NCBI GenBank assembly: GCA_902462155.1
Contig: CABQAQ010000010.1
Coordinates: 1-64,000 of the forward strand
Origin: an uncultured bacterium
GTDB taxonomy: Bacteria > Cyanobacteriota > Vampirovibrionia > Gastranaerophilales > Gastranaerophilaceae
DNA: 64,000 nt
Direction: 5' to 3'
Below, one piece after another: positions 18,289-27,695 of this stretch. Numbering within the stretch: position 1 is the first letter of the stretch; each line of letters opens with the position of its first letter. The translations under genes and the position numbers were made by a program. The notes under the pieces were generated by a model, which did no database searches, was not told the origin of the DNA, and worked only from the letters and a program-made list of their open reading frames with translations.

Positions 18289-19020
18289 TTAAATATCTAT
18301 AGACACCCTATTTTTACTTATGACTCGACCTGTATATATTTTTTTATAAGTATCGTTTTTAACAGAAATAATATCTCCAATATTCCCTTCGGATAGAGAA
18401 ATTCCACTTACCGTCAGATATAGACCGCTTTTTGTTATAAACTCGACAATTACTTGATCATCTTTTGCTATATCCGGTCTATATTTTACGAATCTTTTGT
18501 CTATGATTTCATCTTTTTTAAACATTTTTTTTGTAATAAGATCATTTTTTAAAGCTTTATAATCAAGAACATTTCCGTTTAAACTTGAAACATCAACTTT
18601 TTTTAAATAGCTATTGCCAATAGAAACAGCTCTATATCTTGGTATAATATCTTTAGCTACAAGGACATCTTTGTAGGCTTTTATTTTTACGGATACTCCA
18701 AAGACTTTATAAATATTTGAGTTAACATAAACTTTAACAGTTCGAAATTCTTGAGAATTAAGACCATTTTTACTTGGTAATATTTTTATATCCACTCTTT
18801 TATTATCAGCTACTTTAATATCTTGAACAGGAATATTTAAAACTTTAACGTCAAAGTCTTTAAAACCTTTATGTTTAAGTTCATTGCCTACCTGATTAAT
18901 TACTAAAGATTCTATATAAGAGTGATCAATAACTCTAGCTTTAGCGACAAGAGTCAGATTAAAGCTAAGAAAGATAGCAAAGATGAATGATATTAAACTT
19001 TTAGAACAGAATGAAAACAT
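18289..19020 (-). CDS. flgA: Flagellar P-ring assembly protein FlgA
   Basis: Periplasmic chaperone for P-ring (FlgI) formation. A signal peptide occupies about 1-28 (SFIFAIFLSFNLTLVAKA). The C-terminal two-thirds has the SAF/FlgA pattern: VLVAKDIIPRYRAVSIGN, a central ALKNDLITKKMFKKDEIID, then DDQVIVEFITKSGLYLTVSG and GNIGDIISVKNDTYKKIYTG. 243 residues is in range. Gene order flgG-flgA-flgH-flgI supports the call. Confidence 0.93.
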   Translation of the reverse strand: MFSFCSKSLISFIFAIFLSFNLTLVAKARVIDHSYIESLVINQVGNELKHKGFKDFDVKVLNIPVQDIKVADNKRVDIKILPSKNGLNSQEFRTVKVYVNSNIYKVFGVSVKIKAYKDVLVAKDIIPRYRAVSIGNSYLKKVDVSSLNGNVLDYKALKNDLITKKMFKKDEIIDKRFVKYRPDIAKDDQVIVEFITKSGLYLTVSGISLSEGNIGDIISVKNDTYKKIYTGRVISKNRVSIDI

Positions 19021-19072
19021 AAAAAATAAAAAATATCCTTAAAAAAAATAAAAGTAACACACGAAATAAAAA

Positions 19073-19858
19073 TCAGATTAACTGATTAGTTTGTCGAAGG
19101 ATATCACTTGAGGCACTTATAATTTTAGAATTAGATTCAAAAGCTCTTTCAGCTTTAATCAAGTTAATAAGTTCGTCAACAATTTGGACATTAGACCCTT
19201 CGAGGAATTTTTGTTGTAAAGTACCAATACCATCTTCACCGGGAGTACCTGTAATAGGAGTACCGGAAGCCGGTGTTTCAGTATAGAGATTATGTCCTAT
19301 AGCTAAAAGACCGGAGGGGTTTTGAAATTTTACAAGTTGTATTTGACCGACCATAGTTTGTTCGGGTTCATTACCTACTTTTACACAGACATTTCCATCA
19401 GGAGTTACAGTAATTTCAGAAGCGTTCTGAGGTATTGTTATCTGTGGTTGTAATAAAAGTCCATCAGTAGTACATAATTGACCTTGTGCATCAATTTTAA
19501 ATGAGCCATCTCTTGTATAAGCTGTTGTGCCATCTGTACGTATTATCTGGAAGAATCCTTCACCTTCTATTGCAATATCTGTAGGATTACTTGTTGATTG
19601 CATAATCCCTTCTGAAAAGATTCTGGTTGTAGCAGCTGTTTTAACTCCAAGACCAACCTCTATACCTACAGGCTGATATATTCCTTGAGTCATCATGGCA
19701 CCTGGGGTTTTTATTGCGGTTGACAAAAGGTCTTGAAATTCTGCTCTTACTTTTTTAAATCCTGTTGTATTAACATTTGCTATATTATTAGCTACAACAT
19801 CTAAATTATTCTGTTGTGCTATCATTCCTGTTGCTGCTGTTGTTAATGATCTTAACAT
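19073..19858 (-). CDS. flgG: Flagellar distal rod protein FlgG
   Basis: Axial rod subunit. N-terminal motif LTTAATGMIAQQNNLDVVAN then NIANVNTTGFKKVRAEFQDL, the conserved PTNPTDIAIEGEGFFQI-type block (here TSNPTDIAIEGEGFFQI), and the C-terminal NVQIVDELINLIKAERAFE. 261 residues, the standard FlgG length, with DGTTAYTRDGSFKIDAQGQL intact. It follows flgF by 57 bases. Confidence 0.97.
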   Translation of the reverse strand: MLRSLTTAATGMIAQQNNLDVVANNIANVNTTGFKKVRAEFQDLLSTAIKTPGAMMTQGIYQPVGIEVGLGVKTAATTRIFSEGIMQSTSNPTDIAIEGEGFFQIIRTDGTTAYTRDGSFKIDAQGQLCTTDGLLLQPQITIPQNASEITVTPDGNVCVKVGNEPEQTMVGQIQLVKFQNPSGLLAIGHNLYTETPASGTPITGTPGEDGIGTLQQKFLEGSNVQIVDELINLIKAERAFESNSKIISASSDILRQTNQLI

Positions 19859-19915
19859 TTCTTTTTTTATCCTTCTTTTTTATCTATGTTTTTATCGTTT
19901 TTTTTTTAATACTTT

Positions 19916-20734
19916 TTAAGAGTTAATTCTAGCTAAATTTATAGCTCTAGATAATCCATCAGATTGATTTTTAACAAATTTAGATAACGTTTCATAACTT
20001 CTTGAAACATTTATCATATTGACCATTTCTTTTACTATATTAGAATTAGATGCCTCAATAGCACCTTGTTGTATTACATATTTTTCTGAGATCATTTCTG
20101 GATTTTGATCCGGATGTTGAGGTATGAATCTGGCTGCCCCAAGAGATTTCAAATCCTCTTTATTTTGAAAGTCAAAGATTCCAATCTGTTGTAAGACCTC
20201 TTTATTTCCTTCTTTATTTAGTTCAATAATACCTTCTTCTGTTATAGCAATATTATTTCTTGTTTTTAAATCGCCCTGATTTAAGTCGAGTTTAATAGGT
20301 CTACTTAGTCTATCTAAAACATAATCGCCATTTTCAGTAACGAGAAAGTTTTTAGTATCAATAGCAAATGCGCCGTTTCTAGTATAAGAAATCTGTCCTG
20401 TTATGGGGGATCTTAATTTAAAGAATCCATCACCTTCTATTGCAAGATCTAGAGGGTTACTTGTTCTTTCAAGAGTACCTTGCGAAAACTCATTTAGTAA
20501 TTCATCTACTTGAGATCCCATAGATATTGTTCCAAGCTGTCTATAACTATAATTATCCGGATTAGAATCAACCTGAATTCTATCGACAGCAGCATTGTAT
20601 AAATCTCTAAAGGTTAAGTTTGCTTTTTTAAAACCACTTGTGTTTACGTTAGCTATATTATTTGCTGTAACATCATTAAGATCTATTAATGCTTTCATTC
20701 CTTCTGCTGCAATTTTAATACCACGTGTTATCAT
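19916..20734 (-). CDS. flgF: Flagellar proximal rod protein (FlgF/FlgG family)
   Basis: Axial rod subunit paralogous to FlgG. MITRGIKIAAEGMKALIDLN then TANNIANVNTSGFKKANLTF at the N-terminus, TSNPLDLAIEGDGFFKL in the middle, and a C-terminal IVKEMVNMINVSRSYETLSK. 272 residues. It directly precedes flgG and overlaps no gene; FlgF and a second FlgG-like protein cannot be separated by sequence alone, so the symbol follows position. Its ATG is two bases from the transglycosylase stop, so they are coupled. Confidence 0.88.
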   Translation of the reverse strand: MITRGIKIAAEGMKALIDLNDVTANNIANVNTSGFKKANLTFRDLYNAAVDRIQVDSNPDNYSYRQLGTISMGSQVDELLNEFSQGTLERTSNPLDLAIEGDGFFKLRSPITGQISYTRNGAFAIDTKNFLVTENGDYVLDRLSRPIKLDLNQGDLKTRNNIAITEEGIIELNKEGNKEVLQQIGIFDFQNKEDLKSLGAARFIPQHPDQNPEMISEKYVIQQGAIEASNSNIVKEMVNMINVSRSYETLSKFVKNQSDGLSRAINLARINS

Positions 20735-20736
20735 TT

Positions 20737-21393
20737 TTATTCTATTCCTTTTGATTTGTTATACATCGAAATTATATTTTTAACATAATTTTGTGTTTCT
20801 TTATATGGAGGGATCCCATTATATTTTTTAACAGCATTTGGTCCTGCATTGTATGCTGCTAAAGCAAATTCTTTATTACCATTGAATCTGTCTAATAAGC
20901 TTTTAAGATATCGAGTTCCACCTTCTATATTCTGTTGTGGATCATAAGCATTTTCTACACCTAAAGCTTTTGCTGTTCCTGGCATAAGCTGCATTAGTCC
21001 CATTGCTCCTGCCTTTGATTTTGCATTTATATTAAATCCTGATTCTTGCTTTATTACTGCTTTTATAAAATCAGAATCTAAATTATTCTTTTTTGCGTAT
21101 TTCTCTATCAGATCAGTTAAGTCAACAAGTTTATTATTTTTACCTATACTATTATTTAACTCTAAGTCTTTTTGATCTAGAGTATTGACTCTTATATTAT
21201 TGTCATAGTTATCAAGCTTACTGCTAAGTATCTTTGAAAAATCAGAATCACTATTATCAACACCGGATAATTCTTGATTACCTTTAACTGTAAGTTTATT
21301 ACTTTTTACATCTGATGGACCACTTAATACGTCAAATTGTCGTTCAATATACTCCATCCGTCTTAAAATTACATCTAATCCTGTAATTTCCAT
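20737..21393 (-). CDS. Lytic transglycosylase (SLT domain), flagellar operon
   Basis: Cleaves peptidoglycan glycan strands, leaving 1,6-anhydromuramic acid; here most likely opens the wall for the flagellar rod. The SLT domain is at about 90-210: AVIKQESGFN with catalytic Glu117, AKSKAGAMGLMQLMPGTA, YDPQQNIEGGTRYLKSLL and FALAAYNAGPNAVKKY. The N-terminal 85 residues are hydrophilic and unrecognised; no signal peptide is seen, so export may use the flagellar apparatus, as FlgJ does. The ATG at 21393 is preferred (TTAGGAAAA just upstream) over an in-frame TTG at 21408. First gene of the operon. Confidence 0.9.
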   Translation of the reverse strand: MEITGLDVILRRMEYIERQFDVLSGPSDVKSNKLTVKGNQELSGVDNSDSDFSKILSSKLDNYDNNIRVNTLDQKDLELNNSIGKNNKLVDLTDLIEKYAKKNNLDSDFIKAVIKQESGFNINAKSKAGAMGLMQLMPGTAKALGVENAYDPQQNIEGGTRYLKSLLDRFNGNKEFALAAYNAGPNAVKKYNGIPPYKETQNYVKNIISMYNKSKGIE

Positions 21394-21449
21394 TTTTCCT
21401 AACCCCAAGCTTTTTATACTTTAATGCTTATGTATAAAATACAACATCT

Positions 21450-21467
21450 GGATGATTTTCTTCATCC
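21450..21467. promoter_or_regulatory. Inverted repeat in the flagellar operon leader
   Basis: GGATGA-6 bases-TCATCC, about 60 bases upstream of the first flagellar gene. It could form a leader hairpin or serve as an operator for a flagellar master regulator. No sigma-28 promoter was recognised nearby. Confidence 0.4.
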
Positions 21468-21580
21468 ACCCTTTGGTTGAATTTCATTAAATCAGTCTTG
21501 ACCTATGGATTAATTTTTTATTTCTTTTTTGGTTTACAATATTGTTCTTTATTTTATTTAAGCCATTTTTATGTAAAAAT

Positions 21581-21589
21581 TGGTATAAT
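21581..21589 (+). promoter_or_regulatory. Extended -10 promoter for the acyltransferase gene
   Basis: TGGTATAAT is a perfect extended -10 (TG at 21581, TATAAT at 21584-21589); no good -35 is seen 17 bases upstream, as is common for extended -10 promoters. Confidence 0.5.
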
Positions 21590-21631
21590 AAATTTTTGTG
21601 TATCTGTTTTTTTTAGAAGAAGGATAAATAA

Positions 21632-22804
21632 ATGCAAGATGTGAAAATAAAGTCATTGAAAAATGATATAACAGTTAAGAAGAAGAAAGCTTATAATATA
21701 GAGATGAGTTTGCTTAAAGCCTTGGGGATTTTTGCAATAGTAGCAGGTCATCTTCAATGGGGGATTTTTGCTCATTTTTATGCACATTATGCTTTTCACG
21801 TTATTTTATTTTTCTTTATTGCCGGATATTTTTTAAATTTTGAACCTTCTTCTGATAAGATTAATATTTTAAATAAATGTTTCCAATTTTTTACTAAAAA
21901 AGTAAAAACATTAATTGTTCCATTTTTTATTTATAATGCTTTTTATGCTTGTGTAACTGTGATTATTTTCCATTTATTTAACAGATTGTATGGTCAATTA
22001 CCAACTTTATACAATTTCTTTGTAACATCATTTACTTATGGTGACCAATACGATATATCTGGTGCATTATGGTTTATTCCTGCATTTTTTATTTCGCTTG
22101 TAATTTTTTATCCATTAATGTTTGTATTAAAAAAAATATGTGATAATAAATTTTTTCATTTAGGATTTTTTCTAATACTTGCGACAATTGGTACATACAT
22201 AAGTTTTTCTCGTTTTCAAGGTCAGCCAATAACGAGTGCAATTACTTTGGTTTGTGTCAGAACATTGTTTTGTATGTTTTTTATTTATCTTGGTTATTTT
22301 TATAAAATATATTTGGAAGAAAAAATAAAGTTTAATATAAATTGGTTATTATCTTGTATATTATTACAAGCAATACTTTGTATGACGTTTAAAAATAATG
22401 CCTATTTTTTATCAGAAGGTATATTTTATGATCCTATATCTCCATTTTTGTTTAGTTTAAATGGTATATATTTATGCCTATTTATAGTAAAAATGATTTC
22501 TCCATTGGTAAAAGAAAATAGTTTAATTGATAAAATAGGAAGAAATACATATTCTATTATGGCAAATCATTTATTTGTTGCCTTTTTAATAAGTATAGTT
22601 TTATTTAAGATTAAACACATTTCATATGATATGTTGCCAATGAAGTCATTATTTACAGAGAATTTTCTATATAAACCTGAAAGATACAAATATATTTATA
22701 CAATTATTGCAATTTTAATACCGACATATTTAGGAGAGTCTTTTAGATATCTAAAATATAAATTAAAAATTTCAAGAGATATGAAAAAAGAGCAAGTGAA
22801 ATAA
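21632..22804 (+). CDS. Membrane acyltransferase, acyltransferase-3 family
   Basis: 390 residues with about ten membrane helices. The N-terminus has the acyltransferase_3 pattern: IEMSLLKALGIFAIVAGH with the conserved His40, then a second helix YAFHVILFFFIAGYFL. Proteins of this type O-acetylate sugars of exported polysaccharides, peptidoglycan or lipid-linked oligosaccharides; the layout resembles fucose-4-O-acetylase-like members. The substrate cannot be told. AAGGATAAATAA upstream of the ATG is an adequate ribosome binding site. It is monocistronic and shares a terminator with valS. Confidence 0.9.
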   Translation: MQDVKIKSLKNDITVKKKKAYNIEMSLLKALGIFAIVAGHLQWGIFAHFYAHYAFHVILFFFIAGYFLNFEPSSDKINILNKCFQFFTKKVKTLIVPFFIYNAFYACVTVIIFHLFNRLYGQLPTLYNFFVTSFTYGDQYDISGALWFIPAFFISLVIFYPLMFVLKKICDNKFFHLGFFLILATIGTYISFSRFQGQPITSAITLVCVRTLFCMFFIYLGYFYKIYLEEKIKFNINWLLSCILLQAILCMTFKNNAYFLSEGIFYDPISPFLFSLNGIYLCLFIVKMISPLVKENSLIDKIGRNTYSIMANHLFVAFLISIVLFKIKHISYDMLPMKSLFTENFLYKPERYKYIYTIIAILIPTYLGESFRYLKYKLKISRDMKKEQVK

Positions 22805-22827
22805 CAGATAAGAAATAGAAGATAAAA

Positions 22828-22863
22828 AAATTGCAGAGAGAAAAAAATATACTTCTGCAATTT
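22828..22863. terminator. Bidirectional terminator between the acyltransferase gene and valS
   Basis: Perfect 10-base stem AAATTGCAGA/TCTGCAATTT with a 16-base loop, T-rich on both outgoing strands. It lies between two convergent genes. Confidence 0.85.
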
Positions 22864-22889
22864 ATTTTATAATTAATAAGAGATGTTGT

Positions 22890-25547
22890 TTATTTGAGAA
22901 CAGAAATAAGTTGTTCAATATTTTCCTGAATGGCATTTAATTCCTGAATTCTGGATTTAGTTTGATCAAGAACATCTTTAGGAGCATTAGATACAAATTT
23001 ATCGTTATTCATCCGAGCTTGTAGAGATTTTTTCTCATTAAGAACCTTGTCTAACTTTTTATTTTGTCGATTTATTTCTTGTTCAAGATCAATAAGTCCG
23101 GCAAGAGGAACGATAATTTTAGAATTAAAGACAACACAAGAAGCACTTTGTTTCGGACTTTGGATTTCGTTATCAATAAATTGGATATCATTAACTTTTG
23201 CAAGTTTGTGAATATAAGAAGTAATAGAATTAAAGATAGATTTTTCATCTTCAGAGGCAATGATATCAATATTAATGATAGAGCTGATAGGAATATTTAA
23301 AGATTGTCTTAAATTTCGTAAAGACTTAATTGTTTCAAAAACGACCTCCATCTGTTTATCAGCAAGAGGGAATTGTAAATCATCACAGAAGACAGGGAAA
23401 CTAGATTTCATAATAGCTAAAGAACAAGAGTTTTGATTTTTAGGAAGTAACTGCCAAATTTTTTCTGTAATATGAGGCATAATAGGATGAAGTAAACGTA
23501 AACTCATATCAAGAACATATTTTAACACTCTTTGAGTATTAAGTTTAAGATCAGGATCATTTAATTGAACTTTAGCAATTTCAACATACCAATCGCAATA
23601 ATTATTCCAGAAGAACTCATATAAAGTATGAGCAACTTCACCTATACGATAATTTTTAATATTATCATTAACTATTTTAGAAACATTATTAAGTTTGTTT
23701 AAGATCCATTTATCAGCAATAGTCAAAGAGTTTTTGTCAATAGGCAGATTGTCAACGCCCTGAAGATTCATAAGAACGAATCTTGAAGCATTCCAAATTT
23801 TATTAGCAAAATTCCGCCCATATTCAAAACGTTCATCGCTGATTTTAATATCTTGTCCTCCATAAGTACATAAAGAAGTCAAAGTAAAACGTAAAGCATC
23901 ACAACCGTATTTATCAATGATATTAACAGGATCAATAGTATTCCCTTTAGATTTTGACATTTTTTGTCCTTGTTCATCACGAATAAGGCCGTGAATATAA
24001 ACAACAGGGAACGGAGCTTTTTTAGTAAATTCATATCCCATAGTAATCATTCTGGCGACCCAGAAGAAGATAATATCAAAACCTGTAACAAGAACACTTG
24101 TAGGATAGAATTTTTTGAAGTCAACAGAATCTAAATTAGGCCAGCCCATAGAAGAAAAAGGCCATAATCCTGAAGAGAACCAAGTATCAAGTACATCTTC
24201 ATCTTGAACATATAATTCAGGATCCGGATTTTCTTTAGCAACAACCATTTGACCTGTTTGCTTATGATAATAAGCAGGGATTTGATGCCCCCACCATAAT
24301 TGTCTGGAAATACACCAGTCACGAATGTTAGTCATCCAACCAAGATAATTTTTAGTCCATCTTTCAGGAACAAATTTTATTTCGCCTTTATCTATAGCAT
24401 CAATAGCAGCTTTAGCAAGCGGTTCCATTTTAACAAACCACTGTTCGGATAAAAGAGGTTCTATAGTTGTATTACATCTTTGACATTTACCAACATTATG
24501 TTGTAAATCAGTAATTCTAACAAGTACTTCTTGTTTTTTGAGCATATCAATAGTTTTTTGTCTGGCTTCGTATCTGTCAAGCCCGTGAAGTTCAGGCGGA
24601 ACTTGTGAACAAGCTTTCATTTTACCTTGTTCATCTATAACCCAAATAGGTTTAAACCCGTGTTTTTTACCAATTTCGTAATCGTTTGGATCGTGTGCCG
24701 GTGTGATTTTTAATGCACCTGTACCAAACGATTTATCAACATACTCATCAGCAATAATAGGGATTTCTCTACCTGTAAGCGGTATAGAAACAGTTTTACC
24801 AATAAGATCTTTATACTTGAAATCATTAGGATTAACAGCAATAGCAACATCGCCAAACATAGTTTCAGGTCGTGTAGTAGCAATAACAATAGCACCTGAT
24901 TCGTGTCTTAAAGGATAAGAAATTTCCCATAAATGTCCATTTTCAGTTTCATACTCTGTTTCTATATCAGAAATAGCACTTTGACATCTAGGACACCAGT
25001 TAACGATATAAGATCCTTTATATATAAGCCCTTTTTCATAAAGTTTAATGAAAACTTCTTTAACAGCATTATTACACCCTTCATCAAGAGTAAATCTTTC
25101 ACGAGATCTGTCAAAAGAAGCACCAAGTCGTTTAAATTGGTTTAATATAGCACTTTTATGTTCATTAGCCCATTTCCAAGTAAGTTCTAAAAAATCTTTC
25201 CGTCCAAGATCAAATCTGTTTTTACCTTCTTCACGTAGCTTTTTTTCAACGACATTCTGAGTTGCAATACCAGCGTGATCTGTTCCAGGTAACCATAAAA
25301 CTTCATATCCTGACATCCTATGATATCTTGTAAGTATATCTTGTAACGTTCCATCTAAAGCGTGACCCATATGAAGAACTCCGGTAACATTTGGAGGTGG
25401 AATGACTATAGAATAAGTCGGTTTATCTGAACTTGCATCTGCTTTAAAGCAATTATTTTCTTCCCAGAATTTATATATTTCTTTTTCAACATTTATTGGA
25501 TCATATTGAGTTGGTAAATTTTTAAGTTCCGTATCATTCATCTTCAT
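22890..25547 (-). CDS. valS: Valyl-tRNA synthetase
   Basis: Class I aminoacyl-tRNA synthetase that charges tRNA-Val and edits Thr. The HIGH motif is HMGH at 59-62 (PNVTGVLHMGHALDG) and the KMSKS motif is GQKMSKSKGNTIDP. WTTRP-type editing block ATTRPETMFGDVA is present. The C-terminal ValS coiled coil (LIDLEQEINRQNKKLDKVLN) is intact. 885 residues is normal. AAGGAAACT just before the ATG fixes the start. It lies 27 bases after dxr and is likely co-transcribed. Confidence 0.98.
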   Translation of the reverse strand: MKMNDTELKNLPTQYDPINVEKEIYKFWEENNCFKADASSDKPTYSIVIPPPNVTGVLHMGHALDGTLQDILTRYHRMSGYEVLWLPGTDHAGIATQNVVEKKLREEGKNRFDLGRKDFLELTWKWANEHKSAILNQFKRLGASFDRSRERFTLDEGCNNAVKEVFIKLYEKGLIYKGSYIVNWCPRCQSAISDIETEYETENGHLWEISYPLRHESGAIVIATTRPETMFGDVAIAVNPNDFKYKDLIGKTVSIPLTGREIPIIADEYVDKSFGTGALKITPAHDPNDYEIGKKHGFKPIWVIDEQGKMKACSQVPPELHGLDRYEARQKTIDMLKKQEVLVRITDLQHNVGKCQRCNTTIEPLLSEQWFVKMEPLAKAAIDAIDKGEIKFVPERWTKNYLGWMTNIRDWCISRQLWWGHQIPAYYHKQTGQMVVAKENPDPELYVQDEDVLDTWFSSGLWPFSSMGWPNLDSVDFKKFYPTSVLVTGFDIIFFWVARMITMGYEFTKKAPFPVVYIHGLIRDEQGQKMSKSKGNTIDPVNIIDKYGCDALRFTLTSLCTYGGQDIKISDERFEYGRNFANKIWNASRFVLMNLQGVDNLPIDKNSLTIADKWILNKLNNVSKIVNDNIKNYRIGEVAHTLYEFFWNNYCDWYVEIAKVQLNDPDLKLNTQRVLKYVLDMSLRLLHPIMPHITEKIWQLLPKNQNSCSLAIMKSSFPVFCDDLQFPLADKQMEVVFETIKSLRNLRQSLNIPISSIINIDIIASEDEKSIFNSITSYIHKLAKVNDIQFIDNEIQSPKQSASCVVFNSKIIVPLAGLIDLEQEINRQNKKLDKVLNEKKSLQARMNNDKFVSNAPKDVLDQTKSRIQELNAIQENIEQLISVLK

Positions 25548-25574
25548 AGTTTCCTTTTTTCTTACAATTAGTTT

Positions 25575-26741
25575 CTATTCTTTAGAGTATAAATTATTAT
25601 TTATAAAGTGTCTGGTTTTAGCTCTTATTTTTTCATCTTCTAATATAATATCATCAATAGAAGGATTTATAATATTATCATAATTATCCAACATATTCTG
25701 AGTGATATAAACAATATCTGAAAATTTTATTTTACCGTTTAAGAAAGCAAAAACAGCTTCTTCATTTGAGGCATTAAGGCAAACATTATAAGTACCGCCT
25801 GCTTTTCCGCTATCATAAGCTAACTTTAGAGCCGGAAATTTTTTATAGTCCGGATATTGAAAATTAAGAGTAACAATTTTTGCAAAATCAAAGCTATCTG
25901 TTTTAATGCCTTCAACTCGTTCAGGATAAGTAAGAGCATACTGTATAGGTATATGCATACTAGGTAAACCAAGTTGTGCAATAACGCTTCCATCTTTATA
26001 TTCTACAGCACTATGAACAACGCTTTCAGGATGGATTACTACTTTAATATTATTATAATCAAAATTAAATAAATGATGAGCCTCAATAACTTCAAGACCT
26101 TTATTCATAAGGGTTGCGCTATCGACTGTAATTTTTTTCCCCATAGTCCATCTTGGATGAGCGAGAGTTTCTTGTAATGTTGCCTGTTGCATTTCTTGAA
26201 TGGATTTGTTTCTGAAAGGTCCGCCTGAAGCAGTGATTATAAGACTTTTCACATCATTAGGATTTTTGATACATTGATGAATAGCACTATGTTCAGAATC
26301 AACAGGCAGTATTTGTACATTATTTTTTTTAGCTTTAGACATAACAATATCGCCGGCCATAACGAGAGTTTCTTTGTTGGCTAAAGCAATATCAATTTTA
26401 TTATCTATAGCGGTTAATGTTGGTTTTAAACCTATTTTTCCTGATACAGCTACAAGAATAATATCATTATTTTTATCAGAACACAGTTCAATAAGACCTT
26501 CTTCACCACATAAAAATTCTACATTTTTAAATTCTTCTTGCAAGTTTTTAACAGATTGAGAATCATTAACACATACTTTTTTTGGATGAAATAATTTGAT
26601 CTGTTTTTTAATAAGCTCAATATTATGTCCACAAGCTAAAGCAAGTATTTCAAAATCTTGCTTGCAATTTTGTATAACTTCAAGGGCTTGAGTACCTATT
26701 GATCCTGTTGATCCCAGTATTGTTACTTTTTTCTTTTTCAT
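25575..26741 (-). CDS. dxr: 1-deoxy-D-xylulose 5-phosphate reductoisomerase
   Basis: Second step of the MEP isoprenoid pathway, NADPH-dependent. NADPH motif ILGSTGSIGTQALEVI at residues 8-23, ALANKETLVMAGDIV, the substrate/metal loop PVDSEHSAIHQC, and ITASGGPFRNKS are all present. LAHPRWTMGKKITVDSATLMN (broken here) matches the family. 388 residues is full length. A TATAAT (26755-26750) ends eight bases before the ATG, with no Shine-Dalgarno, so the transcript appears leaderless. A DXS-like enzyme is at 53174. Confidence 0.97.
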   Translation of the reverse strand: MKKKKVTILGSTGSIGTQALEVIQNCKQDFEILALACGHNIELIKKQIKLFHPKKVCVNDSQSVKNLQEEFKNVEFLCGEEGLIELCSDKNNDIILVAVSGKIGLKPTLTAIDNKIDIALANKETLVMAGDIVMSKAKKNNVQILPVDSEHSAIHQCIKNPNDVKSLIITASGGPFRNKSIQEMQQATLQETLAHPRWTMGKKITVDSATLMNKGLEVIEAHHLFNFDYNNIKVVIHPESVVHSAVEYKDGSVIAQLGLPSMHIPIQYALTYPERVEGIKTDSFDFAKIVTLNFQYPDYKKFPALKLAYDSGKAGGTYNVCLNASNEEAVFAFLNGKIKFSDIVYITQNMLDNYDNIINPSIDDIILEDEKIRAKTRHFINNNLYSKE

Positions 26742-26870
26742 AATAATAAATTATATAACAAACAAATTTATAATTAAAAGGACGAAGTAAAAATTCGAGC
26801 CTATTATGATTATTAACATTTTTAAGCGATTTTATTAAGTTAAAAAAAGATAAAAAGTGATTTAAAGTTA

Positions 26871-26899
26871 TTGACATAGGCTTATGTTTTTAATAAATT
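26871..26899 (+). promoter_or_regulatory. Promoter of the rplJ-rplL operon
   Basis: Perfect -35 TTGACA (26871-26876), 17-base spacer, -10 TAAATT (26894-26899). The predicted start near 26906 gives a leader of about 205 bases. The rest of the 26742-26870 gap holds the leaderless dxr promoter and nothing else that I can see. Confidence 0.65.
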
Positions 26900-26905
26900 A
26901 GAATT

Positions 26906-27066
26906 AAAACAAGCCCAAGACGGATGGTTAAGTATTTATTAAATGTAAGGATTAATTTACAGCCATGCTAGGTAAGTAATATAAGTTCGAATTAATAAAA
27001 TAGAATTAATATATAATTACTGAAATAAAGAAGTCTTGCGGAAAAATAAAAAGCAAGATTTTTTTT
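26906..27066 (+). ncRNA. L10 (rplJ) leader with attenuator-type terminator
   Basis: The leader contains CCCAAGACGGATGG near 26914 and CAGCCATGCTAGGT near 26963, resembling the conserved arms of the bacterial L10 leader, where L10-L12 binds its own mRNA. It ends in a clear intrinsic terminator, TCTTGC (27034-27039)/GCAAGA (27053-27058) followed by eight T (27059-27066), placed before rplJ. This is what is expected of autoregulation by attenuation as in Firmicutes. The terminator is seen directly; the leader identity is by remembered consensus. Confidence 0.65.
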
Positions 27067-27111
27067 ATAAAAAAATAAGGTCGATAAAAACAATAAATAA
27101 AGGAGAATAAA

Positions 27112-27633
27112 ATGTCAACAAAAGCCTTTAAACAAGAGAAAATAGAATACTTCAAAGAGCAGTTTGCAAAAGCAAAAGTAGCTGTTTTAAGTGATTATCG
27201 TGGTTTTTCTGTTGAAGAAATAACAAAATTAAGAAGATTACTTCAAAAAGAAAATTGTGATTTTACAGTAACAAAAAACACGTTAGCAAAGCTAGCAGTA
27301 AAAGGTACAGAATATGAAGTTTTAACAGACTCATTAAAAGGACCGATAGGAATAGCATTTGGATTTGAAGATCAGGTAGCCCCTGCAAAGATTTTGGCAA
27401 AATTTATTAAAGAAGCAAAAAAAGGCCAAATAATAGCAGCAGCAATGGATGGTCAATTATTTGACGAACAACAAACAAAAGCTTTAGCCGAGTTACCATC
27501 AAAAGAAGAGCTATACGCAAAAATGCTTGGAAGTATCAATTCACCGGCAAGCGGACTTGTTGGTTGCGTAAATGGTGTCTTAAGTGGTTTAGTACGTGCT
27601 ATGGATGCTGTAGCTAAACAAAAATCTGCTTAA
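27112..27633 (+). CDS. rplJ: 50S ribosomal protein L10
   Basis: Base of the ribosomal stalk, anchoring L12 dimers to 23S rRNA. Typical blocks: KIEYFKEQFAKAKVAVLSDY, GFSVEEITKLRRLLQKENCDF, TVTKNTLAKLAVKGT and a C-terminal L12-binding helix ending in VRAMDAVAKQKSA. 173 residues is normal. AAGGAGAATAAA precedes the ATG. First gene of the stalk operon, 62 bases from rplL. Confidence 0.98.
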   Translation: MSTKAFKQEKIEYFKEQFAKAKVAVLSDYRGFSVEEITKLRRLLQKENCDFTVTKNTLAKLAVKGTEYEVLTDSLKGPIGIAFGFEDQVAPAKILAKFIKEAKKGQIIAAAMDGQLFDEQQTKALAELPSKEELYAKMLGSINSPASGLVGCVNGVLSGLVRAMDAVAKQKSA

Positions 27634-27695
27634 AAGATATAATTACAAAAACAATTTATATAAAAATAACACAAACTACAAAGGAGAATTAAAAA

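Noticed and set aside
23064..25260. Several plus-strand frames inside valS
   Set aside because: Antisense shadows of a clear synthetase gene, with no binding sites or conserved motifs.
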